From contig CANLQI010000002.1 of assembly GCA_947493325.1 (NCBI GenBank), forward strand, positions 124,001-188,000: 64,000 nt of DNA, read 5' to 3'. Made by a program: the position numbers and the translations under genes. Numbering within the stretch: position 1 is the first letter of the stretch; every line of letters starts with the position of its first letter. Source of the DNA: an uncultured Sphingomonadaceae bacterium (GTDB lineage: Bacteria; Pseudomonadota; Alphaproteobacteria; Sphingomonadales; Sphingomonadaceae). Positions 53,775 to 62,127 of the stretch are shown here, piece by piece. The notes beneath the pieces are model-generated. The model worked only from the letters and a program-made list of their open reading frames with translations. It ran no database searches and had not been told where the DNA came from.

Positions 53775-54644
53775 ATGCAGATTGATTTTGCCGAACCGAA
53801 TGCCAGCCTTTCCAGTTTTATCTCGCTCTATTACCGTTTCCGCAGCGACGAACAGGAAGTCATTGAAACGGAACGCGCGGATATAGGCCACATCCGTTTT
53901 ATGCTGAAAGGCCATGGCCATATGCAGTTGCACGATGGGACGATCGCCCATTCGATGCGCGCTATGCTGACCGGGCCCGGCTCGGCGGCATCAAAAGTCC
54001 GTCTGAAAGGACCGATCGACATTGTGGGTTGCTCTGTCCTGCCGCTCGCATGGGGCGGCGGAATATTAAACTGCGACGCGCGCAATCACGCCGACAGGCT
54101 GTGTGATGCCGTCCCTTTGCTGGGCAACGGGTGCGACAACGTGAACGAGGAACTGGCCGCTGCGGGCGAGTTGCAGGATATGCTGCCCATATTGGACAAG
54201 CTGCTTGGTCAGAATCTGCGCAGGATACGGCCATCTGTGCTTCAGGGTGTGGAACAGATTCGCGTATGGCTCAGCAGCTCCAGCGATCCGCAGGTGCAAG
54301 AACTCACCGGGGGCAGTCCATCACGAGAACGGCGATTCAACCGCATCGGAAACCGCTATTACGGTGGACCACCCAAGGCGCTGGCCCGCAAGATACGCGC
54401 GCTCAAGGCGGCGCAGGCCATAATGCTGAATAATGGCGAGATATGCGATGCCGCCATCGAGCCCTTTTACGACCAGTCACACATGGCGCGGGAAATCAAA
54501 CGTTTTACCGGAAAATCGCCCGGCAAGCTGGTGACGCCGGACGAGCTTTTACTGCAGCTTTTGCTGGACCGCCCCTATTTTCGCGAACTGGAGCCGTATG
54601 GCCCGGCCAAATCACCGCCGCCTGCAAAATTGCAAAGCGGCTGA
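53775..54644 (+). CDS. AraC-family transcriptional regulator (second of a tandem pair)
   Basis: 289 aa paralogue of the preceding gene. Sensory domain begins EPNASLSSFISLYYRF with IRFMLKGHGHMQL matching the paralogue's AQVRFGLQGSGSL. The C-terminal HTH region has RFNRIGNRYYGGPPKALARKIRALKA and EPFYDQSHMAREIKRFTGKSPGKL. The first HTH is more diverged (SRERRFNRIG). Possibly arose by tandem duplication. Targets unknown. Confidence 0.9.
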   Translation: MQIDFAEPNASLSSFISLYYRFRSDEQEVIETERADIGHIRFMLKGHGHMQLHDGTIAHSMRAMLTGPGSAASKVRLKGPIDIVGCSVLPLAWGGGILNCDARNHADRLCDAVPLLGNGCDNVNEELAAAGELQDMLPILDKLLGQNLRRIRPSVLQGVEQIRVWLSSSSDPQVQELTGGSPSRERRFNRIGNRYYGGPPKALARKIRALKAAQAIMLNNGEICDAAIEPFYDQSHMAREIKRFTGKSPGKLVTPDELLLQLLLDRPYFRELEPYGPAKSPPPAKLQSG

Positions 54645-54713
54645 TTCTTTCCGGGCACGCATATATTAAGCACTCTTCGTCCTTGATTTTATCTAGCAAA
54701 AAGGCCATTTAGC

Positions 54714-54740
54714 CTAAATAAGACTAAATTAGTCTGATTT
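54714..54740 (+). promoter_or_regulatory. IscR type-1-like site upstream of the SUF regulator
   Basis: AGACTAAATTAGTCT (54721-54735) is a 7-base inverted repeat about one centre base, and its core GACTAAATTAGTC fits the known IscR type-1 consensus core GACTRwwwYAGTC exactly. It lies 32 bases before the Rrf2 start codon, in promoter position, so autoregulation by the [2Fe-2S] regulator is the likely meaning. Confidence 0.7.
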
Positions 54741-54766
54741 TGATTCGCAAACGGGTTGGAGAGATT

Positions 54767-55180
54767 ATGCGCCTAAGCAGCCTTGCCGATTATGCTGTCG
54801 TGCTAATGACAGCTGCGGCCCGCCATTGCGGCGGGGTCATGAGTAATGCGCGCGCGCTTTCCGAAGAAACTGGCATACCCCTGCCAACCGCGCAAAAGCT
54901 GGTGAGCAAACTGTCATCTGCCGGCCTGATCGAATCGGCGCGCGGTGCGGGCGGCGGTTTTCGCTTGGCCCGTCCGCCAGCCGCGATCAGCATGGCCGAT
55001 ATTATCGAGGCGGTCGAAGGCCCGGTGGCCATGACATGCTGCGCTGATGATGCCCGCGATGACTGCGCGCTTGAATCCAACTGCCATGTCAAACCGCATA
55101 TGGCACACGTCAACAATGCCGTGCGCAGCGCATTGGACGGCGTGACCTTGGCGAGTTTGAGCCGGGAGCGGGCGCAATGA
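54767..55180 (+). CDS. Rrf2-family SUF-system regulator (IscR/SufR-like)
   Basis: 137 aa. The N-terminal winged helix (MRLSSLADYAVVLMTAAARH; NARALSEETGIPLPTAQKLVSKLSSAGLIESARGAGGGFRLAR) is typical of Rrf2 regulators. Cysteines Cys91, Cys92, Cys100 and Cys106 (MTCCADDARDDCALESNC) can bind an Fe-S cluster. GGAGAG precedes the ATG at 54767. It heads the suf genes, with an IscR-type operator in its promoter, and so probably senses Fe-S status. It is separated from sufB by a repeat. Confidence 0.93.
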   Translation: MRLSSLADYAVVLMTAAARHCGGVMSNARALSEETGIPLPTAQKLVSKLSSAGLIESARGAGGGFRLARPPAAISMADIIEAVEGPVAMTCCADDARDDCALESNCHVKPHMAHVNNAVRSALDGVTLASLSRERAQ

Positions 55181-55200
55181 GTATAGTCTATACTTTTCAA

Positions 55201-55292
55201 TCGTCATTCCCGCGTAGGCGGGAATCCATCTCTCGCACTTTCACCCGGATGCAAGGGCAGGAGTTGGACTCCTGCTTTCGCAGGAGTGACGA
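55201..55292. repeat. TCATTCCCGCG-family palindrome between the regulator and sufB
   Basis: GTCATTCCCGCGTAGGCGGGAAT begins the element and GACTCCTGC-TTTC-GCAGGAGT ends it before GACG. It lies in the leader of sufB and may affect how transcription passes from the regulator to the main suf genes. Confidence 0.7.
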
Positions 55293-55307
55293 AAACGGAA
55301 AAACCAT

Positions 55308-56828
55308 ATGACCAACGATGTAAAAGCAAAAGAACGTGCAGCCGAGGAACAGGCCGAACGCACAGAAATGAATGCAGAGGCGCAAGCTGCGGCCGACAAG
55401 GCATCGGCCTATGAGCATGGCTGGTCGTCGGACATTGAACAGGAATTTGCCGAAAAGGGCCTGAACGAAGACACCGTTCGCTTTATTTCCGCCAAGAAAG
55501 AAGAGCCCGAATGGATGCTCGAATGGCGGCTGAAAGCCTTCCGCATCTGGCAGGACATGGAAAGCCCCGACTGGGCCAAGCTCGACATTCCGATGATCGA
55601 CTATCAGGACGCCTATTATTATGCCGAGCCCAAGAAAAAACCCGAACTGGACTCGCTCGACGATGTCGATCCCGAAATCCTGCGTGTATATGAAAAACTT
55701 GGCATCCCGATTGCCGAGCAGGAAGTGCTTGCCGGCGTAAAGGGCGCGCGCAAAGTCGCCGTTGATGCCGTATTCGACAGTGTCTCGGTGGCCACAACCT
55801 TCCGCGAGGAGCTGGAAGCGGCGGGCGTAATTTTCCGCTCTATTTCCGAGGCGATCAAGGAATATCCCAATCTGGTCCGCAAATACCTGGGCAAGGTTGT
55901 ACCGGTCAAAGACAATTATTTTGCCGCGCTCAACTGCGCCGTCTTTAGCGATGGCACATTTGTGTATATCCCTGAAGGCGTGCGCTGTCCGATGGAGCTT
56001 TCCACCTATTTTCGCATCAACGCCGAAAATACCGGCCAGTTTGAGCGCACACTGATCGTAGCCGAAAAAAGCAGTTATGTCAGCTATCTGGAAGGCTGCA
56101 CCGCGCCGATGCGCGACGAGAACCAGCTGCACGCCGCGGTGGTCGAACTGATCGCGATGGAAGACGCGGAGATCAAATATTCGACCGTACAGAACTGGTA
56201 TCCCGGCGATGAAAACGGCAAGGGCGGTATCTATAATTTCGTGACCAAACGCGGGCTGTGCGCCGGTGCGCGGTCCAAGATCAGCTGGACCCAGGTTGAA
56301 ACTGGCAGCGCCATCACCTGGAAATATCCGTCCTGCGTGCTGAACGGTGAAAACAGCGTGGGCGAATTTTATTCAGTCGCGCTCACCAATAATTACCAGC
56401 AGGCCGATACCGGCACCAAGATGATTCATAATGGCAAGGGATCGCGCTCGACGATCATTTCCAAAGGGATCAGCGCGGGCAAATCGGACAATACCTATCG
56501 CGGGCTGGTCCGTGTCGGCCCGAATGCGGAGAATGTACGCAATTTCACGCAGTGTGACAGCCTGCTGCTCGGCGACACATGCGGCGCGCATACCGTGCCT
56601 TATATCGAGGTAAAGAACCCGACCGCGCAGATCGAACATGAAGCCACGACAAGCAAAATTTCCGACGACCAGATGTTCTACGCCCAGCAACGCGGGCTGG
56701 ACGAAGAGGAAGCCGTCAGCCTGATCGTGAACGGTTTTGCGAAGGAAGTGCTGAAGGAACTGCCGATGGAATTTGCGGTCGAGGCGCAGAAGCTGCTGGC
56801 AATAAGTCTAGAGGGGTCAGTTGGATGA
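55308..56828 (+). CDS. sufB: Fe-S cluster assembly scaffold SufB
   Basis: 506 aa, slightly longer than E. coli SufB (about 495) owing to a charged N-terminus. The beta-helix core contains [50 protein letters not shown]. The conserved Cys in [36 protein letters not shown] and the helical C-terminus [22 protein letters not shown] are those of SufB. With SufC and SufD it forms the scaffold complex for Fe-S assembly. Ends 66 bases before sufC. Confidence 0.97.
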   Translation: MTNDVKAKERAAEEQAERTEMNAEAQAAADKASAYEHGWSSDIEQEFAEKGLNEDTVRFISAKKEEPEWMLEWRLKAFRIWQDMESPDWAKLDIPMIDYQDAYYYAEPKKKPELDSLDDVDPEILRVYEKLGIPIAEQEVLAGVKGARKVAVDAVFDSVSVATTFREELEAAGVIFRSISEAIKEYPNLVRKYLGKVVPVKDNYFAALNCAVFSDGTFVYIPEGVRCPMELSTYFRINAENTGQFERTLIVAEKSSYVSYLEGCTAPMRDENQLHAAVVELIAMEDAEIKYSTVQNWYPGDENGKGGIYNFVTKRGLCAGARSKISWTQVETGSAITWKYPSCVLNGENSVGEFYSVALTNNYQQADTGTKMIHNGKGSRSTIISKGISAGKSDNTYRGLVRVGPNAENVRNFTQCDSLLLGDTCGAHTVPYIEVKNPTAQIEHEATTSKISDDQMFYAQQRGLDEEEAVSLIVNGFAKEVLKELPMEFAVEAQKLLAISLEGSVG

Positions 56829-56894
56829 CCGTTAAGAGGTTGAGGCGCTTCGCCAGATTGAGAATCCTCCCCTTAAAAGAAAGTTCAGAGTATA

Positions 56895-57638
56895 ATGCTA
56901 AAAATTGAAAACCTCCATGCCACGGTTGGCGACACTGAAATCCTGACGGGCCTTTCGCTCGAAATCAATGCGGGCGAGGTGCATGCTATTATGGGGCCGA
57001 ATGGTGCGGGCAAGTCGACGCTTGCCTATGTGCTGGGCGGACGTGATGGTTATGAAGTCACGCAGGGATCGGCCACGTTCAACGGTCAGGATATCCTTGA
57101 TATGGACCCACATGAACGCGCCGCACTCGGCCTGTTCCTCGGATTCCAGTATCCGGTCGAAATACCCGGCGTGTCGAACCTGCAATTCCTGCGCGAAAGC
57201 CTGAATTCGCAGCGCAAATCGCGCGGTGAAGAGCCTTTGTCCGGCGGGGCATTTATCAAGCTCGCCAAGGAAAAGGCGGCGCTCCTTAAAATGGATATGG
57301 AGATGCTCAAACGCGCGGTAAATGTCGGATTTTCGGGCGGCGAGAAAAAGCGCAATGAAATGGTGCAGATGGGCATTTTGGACCCGCAGCTTGCCATTCT
57401 TGACGAGACCGACAGCGGCCTCGACATCGACGCGCTGCGCACCGTCGGCAGCGGTATCAACGCGATTATGCGCGACGAGAAAAAGGCCGTGCTGCTGATT
57501 ACACACTATCAGCGCCTGCTCGAAGAAGTAAAACCCGATTTCGTGCATGTGCTGGCACGCGGGCGCATCGTCAAAACCGGCGGGCCGGAACTCGCGGTGC
57601 AGCTCGAAGAGCAAGGTTATGAGGCGATTGCCGCATGA
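56895..57638 (+). CDS. sufC: Fe-S cluster assembly ATPase SufC
   Basis: 247 aa ABC-type ATPase. Walker A GPNGAGKSTLAYV (about 35-47), family LGLFLGFQYPVEIPGV, signature FSGGEKKRNEM, Walker B LAILDETDSGLDIDAL, H-loop LLITHY. Works in the SufBCD complex. The next small gene overlaps its stop by 4 bases (ATGA). Confidence 0.97.
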   Translation: MLKIENLHATVGDTEILTGLSLEINAGEVHAIMGPNGAGKSTLAYVLGGRDGYEVTQGSATFNGQDILDMDPHERAALGLFLGFQYPVEIPGVSNLQFLRESLNSQRKSRGEEPLSGGAFIKLAKEKAALLKMDMEMLKRAVNVGFSGGEKKRNEMVQMGILDPQLAILDETDSGLDIDALRTVGSGINAIMRDEKKAVLLITHYQRLLEEVKPDFVHVLARGRIVKTGGPELAVQLEEQGYEAIAA

Positions 57639-57961
57639 TCGTATCTGCTCTCCTCCTGTTTGCCGCGCAAACCGCCGACACGCCCGCCGAACCTGTCTAT
57701 ACAGAAGAGGAAATCGTGGTCATTGGCCAGCGCCTGCGAGGCATTTCCGTCAATGTCGGACGCGATGCCCAGGGAAGCTTTTATTGCAACCTGAGCGATA
57801 CGACCGGCTATCCAAGACTGGATGAAAAACTGTGCAAAGCCACGACCAAATGCGTGCGCAAGGGCAATATTGAAGATGCCGCTGTCAAACAGTGCCTGGA
57901 AACGCGCAAGTCCTCCCTACTCAAAAAGATCAAGCGCAAGATGCGGAAGGATAGGAAATGA
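57635..57961 (+). CDS. Small exported protein inside the suf operon, unknown function
   Basis: 108 aa. A short signal-like N-terminus (MIVSALLLFAAQTADTP) precedes EEEIVVIGQRLRGISVNVGRDAQGSFYCNLSD, then four cysteines in all (YC, LCKATTKC, KQC) and a very basic tail KKIKRKMRKDRK. The EIVVIGQRL stretch resembles the TonB-box region of TonB-dependent receptors. The frame is fused by ATGA overlaps at both ends (sufC and sufD), so it is co-translated with them. I recognise no function. Confidence 0.75.
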   Translation: MIVSALLLFAAQTADTPAEPVYTEEEIVVIGQRLRGISVNVGRDAQGSFYCNLSDTTGYPRLDEKLCKATTKCVRKGNIEDAAVKQCLETRKSSLLKKIKRKMRKDRK

Positions 57962-58713
57962 CGCTTCCCCTCCCCACCCGCCGTGATGAAGCATGGCGTT
58001 ATGCGGATCTCGCCGCGTTGGAGCCTGTCTGGGGTGATGTTGCAAATGTGACAGAGATTGTGGCTGTGCCCGCAGGCGAAACGCTGAACCGGCAGATTGT
58101 CATTCCGCCCGCCACCCAGGGCGTGTCCGTCACCGACCTGAACATCACCATCGGCAAGGGCGGGACATTCAACCTGCACCTGCTGAATGCCGCTGCGCAT
58201 TATGGACGCATGCATATCCGTGTGATGCTGGAAGAAGGCGCGCATTTTGAAATGGGCGGCGCGATTCTGGGCAGGGACGAAGAAACACTAGAGATTGTCA
58301 CCGAGACGATCCACGCCGCACCGAACGCGACCAGCAACCAGATTGTCCGCACCGTGCTCGCCGGGCGGGCCACAGGCACATTTATGGGCAAAGTGCATGT
58401 TGCACGCGATGCGCAGAAAACCGATGCCGCCCAGTCGGTAAAGGCGATGCTGCTTGACCGCACGGCGACGGCCAATGCGAAGCCTGAGCTGGAAATTTTT
58501 GCCGATGATGTCAAATGCGCGCACGGCGCGACAGTGGGCGAACTGGATAAACAGGCGCTATTCTACATGGCCTCACGCGGGCTTGATCCTGCCACGGCAC
58601 AGCGTCTGATGTTGCAGGCCTTTATCGCCGACAGTTTTGTCAATATTACGGATAATGCTGCGCGGGAAACCATTGAGAACAAGGCCCTGGAAGTGCTGGA
58701 GGCTTTGTCGTGA
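57958..58713 (+). CDS. sufD: Fe-S cluster assembly protein SufD (short form)
   Basis: 251 aa, shorter than E. coli SufD (about 420) and close to alphaproteobacterial short forms. Its beta-helix core has GTFMGKVHVARDAQKTDAAQSVKAMLLD and the C-terminal DDVKCAHGATVGELDKQALFYMASRGLDPATAQRLMLQAF; the Cys-Ala-His is the conserved cluster-ligand region. Overlaps the genes before and after by 4 bases. Confidence 0.94.
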   Translation: MTLPLPTRRDEAWRYADLAALEPVWGDVANVTEIVAVPAGETLNRQIVIPPATQGVSVTDLNITIGKGGTFNLHLLNAAAHYGRMHIRVMLEEGAHFEMGGAILGRDEETLEIVTETIHAAPNATSNQIVRTVLAGRATGTFMGKVHVARDAQKTDAAQSVKAMLLDRTATANAKPELEIFADDVKCAHGATVGELDKQALFYMASRGLDPATAQRLMLQAFIADSFVNITDNAARETIENKALEVLEALS

Positions 58714-59099
58714 TCTTGTCGCTTGCTCTTTTAACTACACCTGTTCCACCAACCCCGTTCCCGCACGAGGTTCAAGGTGTATGGGATGATAGTGAATATA
58801 GTTGCTCCCGTCCGAACTCAACAACGCGAATGGCGATAGTCGAATCCCACTTTATGGAAAATGACATTATTGGTTATTCTACTCGAATTAATCGACTGAG
58901 TTCGCAAGTTTTTGTCGTTGAAGTTTTGAGCACACATCCCAAAAAATACCACCAAACACTCAGGCGATACGAATTATCAGAAGATGGTAAAGTGTTGTTT
59001 ATTCAATCACATTCGACTCGCAAAAAAAGGACTGCAACGAACGCGCGAATTTTCATACGTTGCCCCAATCAAGAAAAAGCGATGGAGCAATTCAAATGA
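58710..59099 (+). CDS. Second small exported protein inside the suf operon, unknown function
   Basis: 129 aa. Short hydrophobic N-terminus (MILSLALLTTPVPPTP), then a beta-rich EVQGVWDDSEYSCSR...FIRCPNQ with two cysteines placed like a disulfide. DNA is noticeably more AT-rich than the adjacent suf genes, suggesting a different origin. It overlaps sufD and sufS by 4 bases each. No domain recognised. Confidence 0.7.
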   Translation: MILSLALLTTPVPPTPFPHEVQGVWDDSEYSCSRPNSTTRMAIVESHFMENDIIGYSTRINRLSSQVFVVEVLSTHPKKYHQTLRRYELSEDGKVLFIQSHSTRKKRTATNARIFIRCPNQEKAMEQFK

Positions 59100-60313
59100 C
59101 CGCTCTCAGCCAATTCATAACTCAATCTGAACATAGCACCGACTTCCCTGGCATCGAAAGCGGCTGGCATTATCTCGACACTGCAGCAACTTCGCAAAAA
59201 CCGCAGGCCGTGCTCGACGCCATCGCGCGCGGCTATGGCGAAGAATATGCCACCGTGCACCGCGGCGTTTATGCGCGCTCGGCCAATATGACGCTCGCCT
59301 ATGAAGCTGCACGCAATCGCGTGGCGGACTTTATCGGCGCGGCTTCTCCAAACGAATGCGTGTTCGTGCGCGGGGCGACCGAGGCGATCAATCTGGTCGC
59401 GGAAAGCTGGGGCAATGCCAATGTCGGTGCGGGCGACCGCATCATGCTCAGCCAGCTGGAACATCACAGCAATATCGTGCCATGGCAATTGCTGGCCGAA
59501 CGGACGGGCGCGCATATTGATGTGTGTCCGCTCACCGAAGATGGCCTGATTGACCTGGCGTGGCTGGAAGACAATCTGACGGAGCGGCACAAGTTGGTAG
59601 CGCTGGCGCATGTCTCCAATGTGCTGGGCAGCGTGCTTGGCGTAAAACGCGCCGCCAAGGCCGCGCATGCAGTTGGTGCGAAGCTGTTGCTCGATGGCTG
59701 CCAGGCGGCGCCGCGCATGCGGCTCAATATGTCTGAACTGGACTGTGATTTTTACGTATTTTCCGCGCACAAGCTCTATGGCCCGACTGGCATTGGCGTG
59801 CTGTGGGCGCGCGAGGATACATTGAACGCAATGCCGCCATGGCAGGGCGGCGGGTCAATGATCGACCGCGTGACATTTGACAAAACCACCTATGCGCCCG
59901 CGCCGGGCCGATTTGAGGCTGGCACGCCGCATATTGTCGGCGCACTGGGACTGGATGCTGCGATACAATATGTGGAGGGCATTGGCGTGGAGAATATCCA
60001 TGCCCATGAAACCGATTTGGTCGCAAAAACGCGCGATGCCCTGTCGGCCATCAATTCGGTGAAACTGCTCGGGCCAGCAAACAGCGCCGGGATTATCTCT
60101 TTCGAAGTGGAGGGGGTGCATCCCCATGATGTCGCTACTATATTGGACGAAAGCGGTGTCGCGATCCGCGCGGGCCATCACTGCGCACAGCCGTTAATGG
60201 ATTATATGGGCGTACCGGCGACAGCGCGGGCCAGCTTTGGTGTCTATAGCAATGATGCAGATGTGGAGGCGCTGGTGCAGGGCATTGAGCGCGTCCGCAA
60301 GATTTTTGGGTGA
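59096..60313 (+). CDS. sufS: Cysteine desulfurase SufS
   Basis: 405 aa group II cysteine desulfurase supplying persulfide for Fe-S assembly. PLP lysine in DFYVFSAHKLYGPTGIGVLW; catalytic Cys in RAGHHCAQPLMDYMGVPATARASFGVY; RGATEAINLVA for PLP phosphate binding. The ATG at 59096 (MTALSQF) overlaps the preceding stop (ATGA); the longer track start at 59060 lies inside the upstream gene. Confidence 0.97.
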   Translation: MTALSQFITQSEHSTDFPGIESGWHYLDTAATSQKPQAVLDAIARGYGEEYATVHRGVYARSANMTLAYEAARNRVADFIGAASPNECVFVRGATEAINLVAESWGNANVGAGDRIMLSQLEHHSNIVPWQLLAERTGAHIDVCPLTEDGLIDLAWLEDNLTERHKLVALAHVSNVLGSVLGVKRAAKAAHAVGAKLLLDGCQAAPRMRLNMSELDCDFYVFSAHKLYGPTGIGVLWAREDTLNAMPPWQGGGSMIDRVTFDKTTYAPAPGRFEAGTPHIVGALGLDAAIQYVEGIGVENIHAHETDLVAKTRDALSAINSVKLLGPANSAGIISFEVEGVHPHDVATILDESGVAIRAGHHCAQPLMDYMGVPATARASFGVYSNDADVEALVQGIERVRKIFG

Positions 60314-60319
60314 AATGCA

Positions 60320-60820
60320 ATGAACGAAGAACGCAAAATCGCTGTTGAAGAAGTCGATGCCGTCGACAAGCCTGCCAAAGCGCGGGTCGATGATGCCGTC
60401 ATGGCGCCCTCCCCGCACGACGCTGAAGGCGATCTGGCGAAGTTGGAGCGCAAGCGTGACTATCTGGAAGGTTTTCTGGCCCAAAAACCCACCGAAGATC
60501 CTGCGGGCGAACCGGGCGGCGATGTATATGACGCAATTATCGACACGCTGAAAAGCATTTATGATCCTGAAATTCCCGTCAATATCTATGATCTTGGCCT
60601 GATTTACGGTGTCGAAGTCACCGATGATGGCCATGCGGTGGTCTCCATGACACTTACCACGCCGCATTGCCCCGTGGCCGAATCCATGCCGGGCGAAATT
60701 GAATTGCAGGTCGGCAGTGTGCCGGGCGTGGGCCATGCCGAAGTAAATCTCGTCTGGGATCCACCATGGGACCCCGGCAAGATGAGCGATGAAGCGAAAC
60801 TTGAATTGGGGATGTTATGA
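60320..60820 (+). CDS. sufT: SUF system assembly protein SufT-like (DUF59/MIP18)
   Basis: 166 aa. A charged N-terminal part (about 1-70) precedes a MIP18/DUF59 domain: VYDAIIDTLKSIYDPEIPVNIYDLGLIYGVEV, then TTPHCPVAESMPGEIELQV with the conserved Cys, and VNLVWDPPWDPGKMSDEAKLELGML. The family contributes to Fe-S maturation (SufT, PaaD and CIA2 relatives). Six bases after sufS, and overlapping the next gene by 4. Confidence 0.93.
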   Translation: MNEERKIAVEEVDAVDKPAKARVDDAVMAPSPHDAEGDLAKLERKRDYLEGFLAQKPTEDPAGEPGGDVYDAIIDTLKSIYDPEIPVNIYDLGLIYGVEVTDDGHAVVSMTLTTPHCPVAESMPGEIELQVGSVPGVGHAEVNLVWDPPWDPGKMSDEAKLELGML

Positions 60821-61323
60821 CTGCCGAAACTCTCTCTGTGGAGATTGTACGTGCCGATTATGACAATCCGGTCCATGCGACCGCGGTTGTCGATATGTTA
60901 CGTGTCTATGCGGCCGATGCAATGGGCGGCGGCGAGGATTTGTCTGAGGACGTACAGCGCAATATTGTGCCGGGCCTGCGCGCGACACCCTGTGCCTTTT
61001 CGGTACTGGCGTTCATTGACGGCGAACCTGTGGGACTCGCCAACTGTTTTTTTGCTTTTTCGACGTTTGCCGCACGGCCGCTGGTGAATATACATGATGT
61101 CGTAGTGCGCGAAGGCCATCGCGGCGCGGGCATCGGCCGCAAGCTGTTCGCCGAAATAGAAAGCATCGCGCGCGCGGAAAACGCCTGCAAGGTCACACTG
61201 GAAGTGCTGGAAGGAAATACCCCGGCCAGAGGACTGTACAGCGCGCTTGGGTATGGCGATTATGTGCTCGACCCCGAAATGGGCAGGGCGGAATTCTGGC
61301 AAAAGAGGCTCACGTATGACTGA
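60817..61323 (+). CDS. GNAT-family N-acetyltransferase
   Basis: 168 aa. GNAT core: ALAFIDG-like strand VLAFIDGEPVGLANCFFAF, then INIHDVVVREGHRGAGIGRKLF with the acetyl-CoA pyrophosphate motif HRGAGIG (about 107-113), and VTLEVLEGNTPARGLYSALGYGDYVLDPE. Substrate unknown. It overlaps sufT (ATGA) and sufA (8 bases), so it is inside the suf transcript. Confidence 0.9.
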   Translation: MTAETLSVEIVRADYDNPVHATAVVDMLRVYAADAMGGGEDLSEDVQRNIVPGLRATPCAFSVLAFIDGEPVGLANCFFAFSTFAARPLVNIHDVVVREGHRGAGIGRKLFAEIESIARAENACKVTLEVLEGNTPARGLYSALGYGDYVLDPEMGRAEFWQKRLTYD

Positions 61324-61672
61324 CACGAAAACCCGCGAGAAGCCCGCGGCGATCACTCTGACACCCGCCGCTGAACAGCGTATTGCCAAACTGATGGCCA
61401 AGGCGCCGGATGATGCGATTGGCGTCAAGCTTTCCACCCCGCGCCGCGGGTGTAGTGGTCTCGCCTATTCGGTCGATTATGTCATTGAAGAAGCCAGGTT
61501 TGACGAGAAAATCGAAACCCCGGGCGGTATATTCTATGTCGACAGCGCATCGGTGCTCTACCTGATCGGTTCCATAATGGATTGGCAGGAAGATGACTTT
61601 ACTGCCGGATTCGTGTTCGAAAACCCCAATGCAACGGGTGCCTGCGGCTGCGGCGAAAGCTTTACCGTATAG
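61316..61672 (+). CDS. sufA: A-type Fe-S carrier SufA/IscA
   Basis: 118 aa A-type carrier. The three conserved cysteines are Cys46 (RRGCSGLAY), Cys110 and Cys112 (GACGCGESF). IDPExxFxxI-like DSASVLYLIGSIMDW and FTAGFVFENPNATG are family marks. Start at ATG 61316, overlapping the GNAT gene by 8 bases. It delivers Fe-S clusters to targets. Confidence 0.96.
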   Translation: MTDTKTREKPAAITLTPAAEQRIAKLMAKAPDDAIGVKLSTPRRGCSGLAYSVDYVIEEARFDEKIETPGGIFYVDSASVLYLIGSIMDWQEDDFTAGFVFENPNATGACGCGESFTV

Positions 61673-61682
61673 CTGTTGTCCC

Positions 61683-62120
61683 ATGGAGCTGCGACCTGCC
61701 GAAACCCGTGATATTGATATCTGGCACCAGATGCGATGCGCGCTGCATGATAGCTCCGGCCCGCAGGAGCTCCGCGACGAGCTGCCCGGTATTATTGCGG
61801 GGGAAGACTATCGCGGATGGATGCTGGAAGGTGCGGATGGCCGGATAATCGGCTTTGCCGAAACTGGCATCCGCAACTATGCTGAAGGTTGCCGGAGCGA
61901 CCATGTCCTGTACCTGGAAGCGATATGGGTAGAGCCCGGTTACAGACAGGGCGGTGTGGTTAGCTTCATTCTGCAGGAAATTGAAAAATGGGGGCGTGCC
62001 GGGGGATTCCGTGAAATGGCGTCCGACTGTCTGTTAGACAATGTAGTGAGCGAGAAATGGCACACATCATGCAGCTTCGAGGAAGTCGAACGGGCGATCC
62101 ATTTCAGAAAAGACCTTTAG
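61683..62120 (+). CDS. GNAT acetyltransferase of the aminoglycoside 6'-N-acetyltransferase (AAC(6')-I) type
   Basis: 145 aa. Strong similarity of layout to chromosomal AAC(6')-I enzymes: MRCALHDSS, VIGFAETGIRNYAEGCRSDHVLYLEAIWVEPGYR, and the C-terminal MASDCLLDNVVSEKWHTSCSFEEVERAIHFRKDL. The acetyl-CoA loop reads YRQGGVVS instead of the usual R-x-x-G-x-G/A, a slight degeneration. Real substrate is unknown; resistance cannot be claimed from sequence. Eleven-base gap after sufA, hence likely the operon's last gene. Confidence 0.85.
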   Translation: MELRPAETRDIDIWHQMRCALHDSSGPQELRDELPGIIAGEDYRGWMLEGADGRIIGFAETGIRNYAEGCRSDHVLYLEAIWVEPGYRQGGVVSFILQEIEKWGRAGGFREMASDCLLDNVVSEKWHTSCSFEEVERAIHFRKDL

Positions 62121-62127
62121 GATGCGA

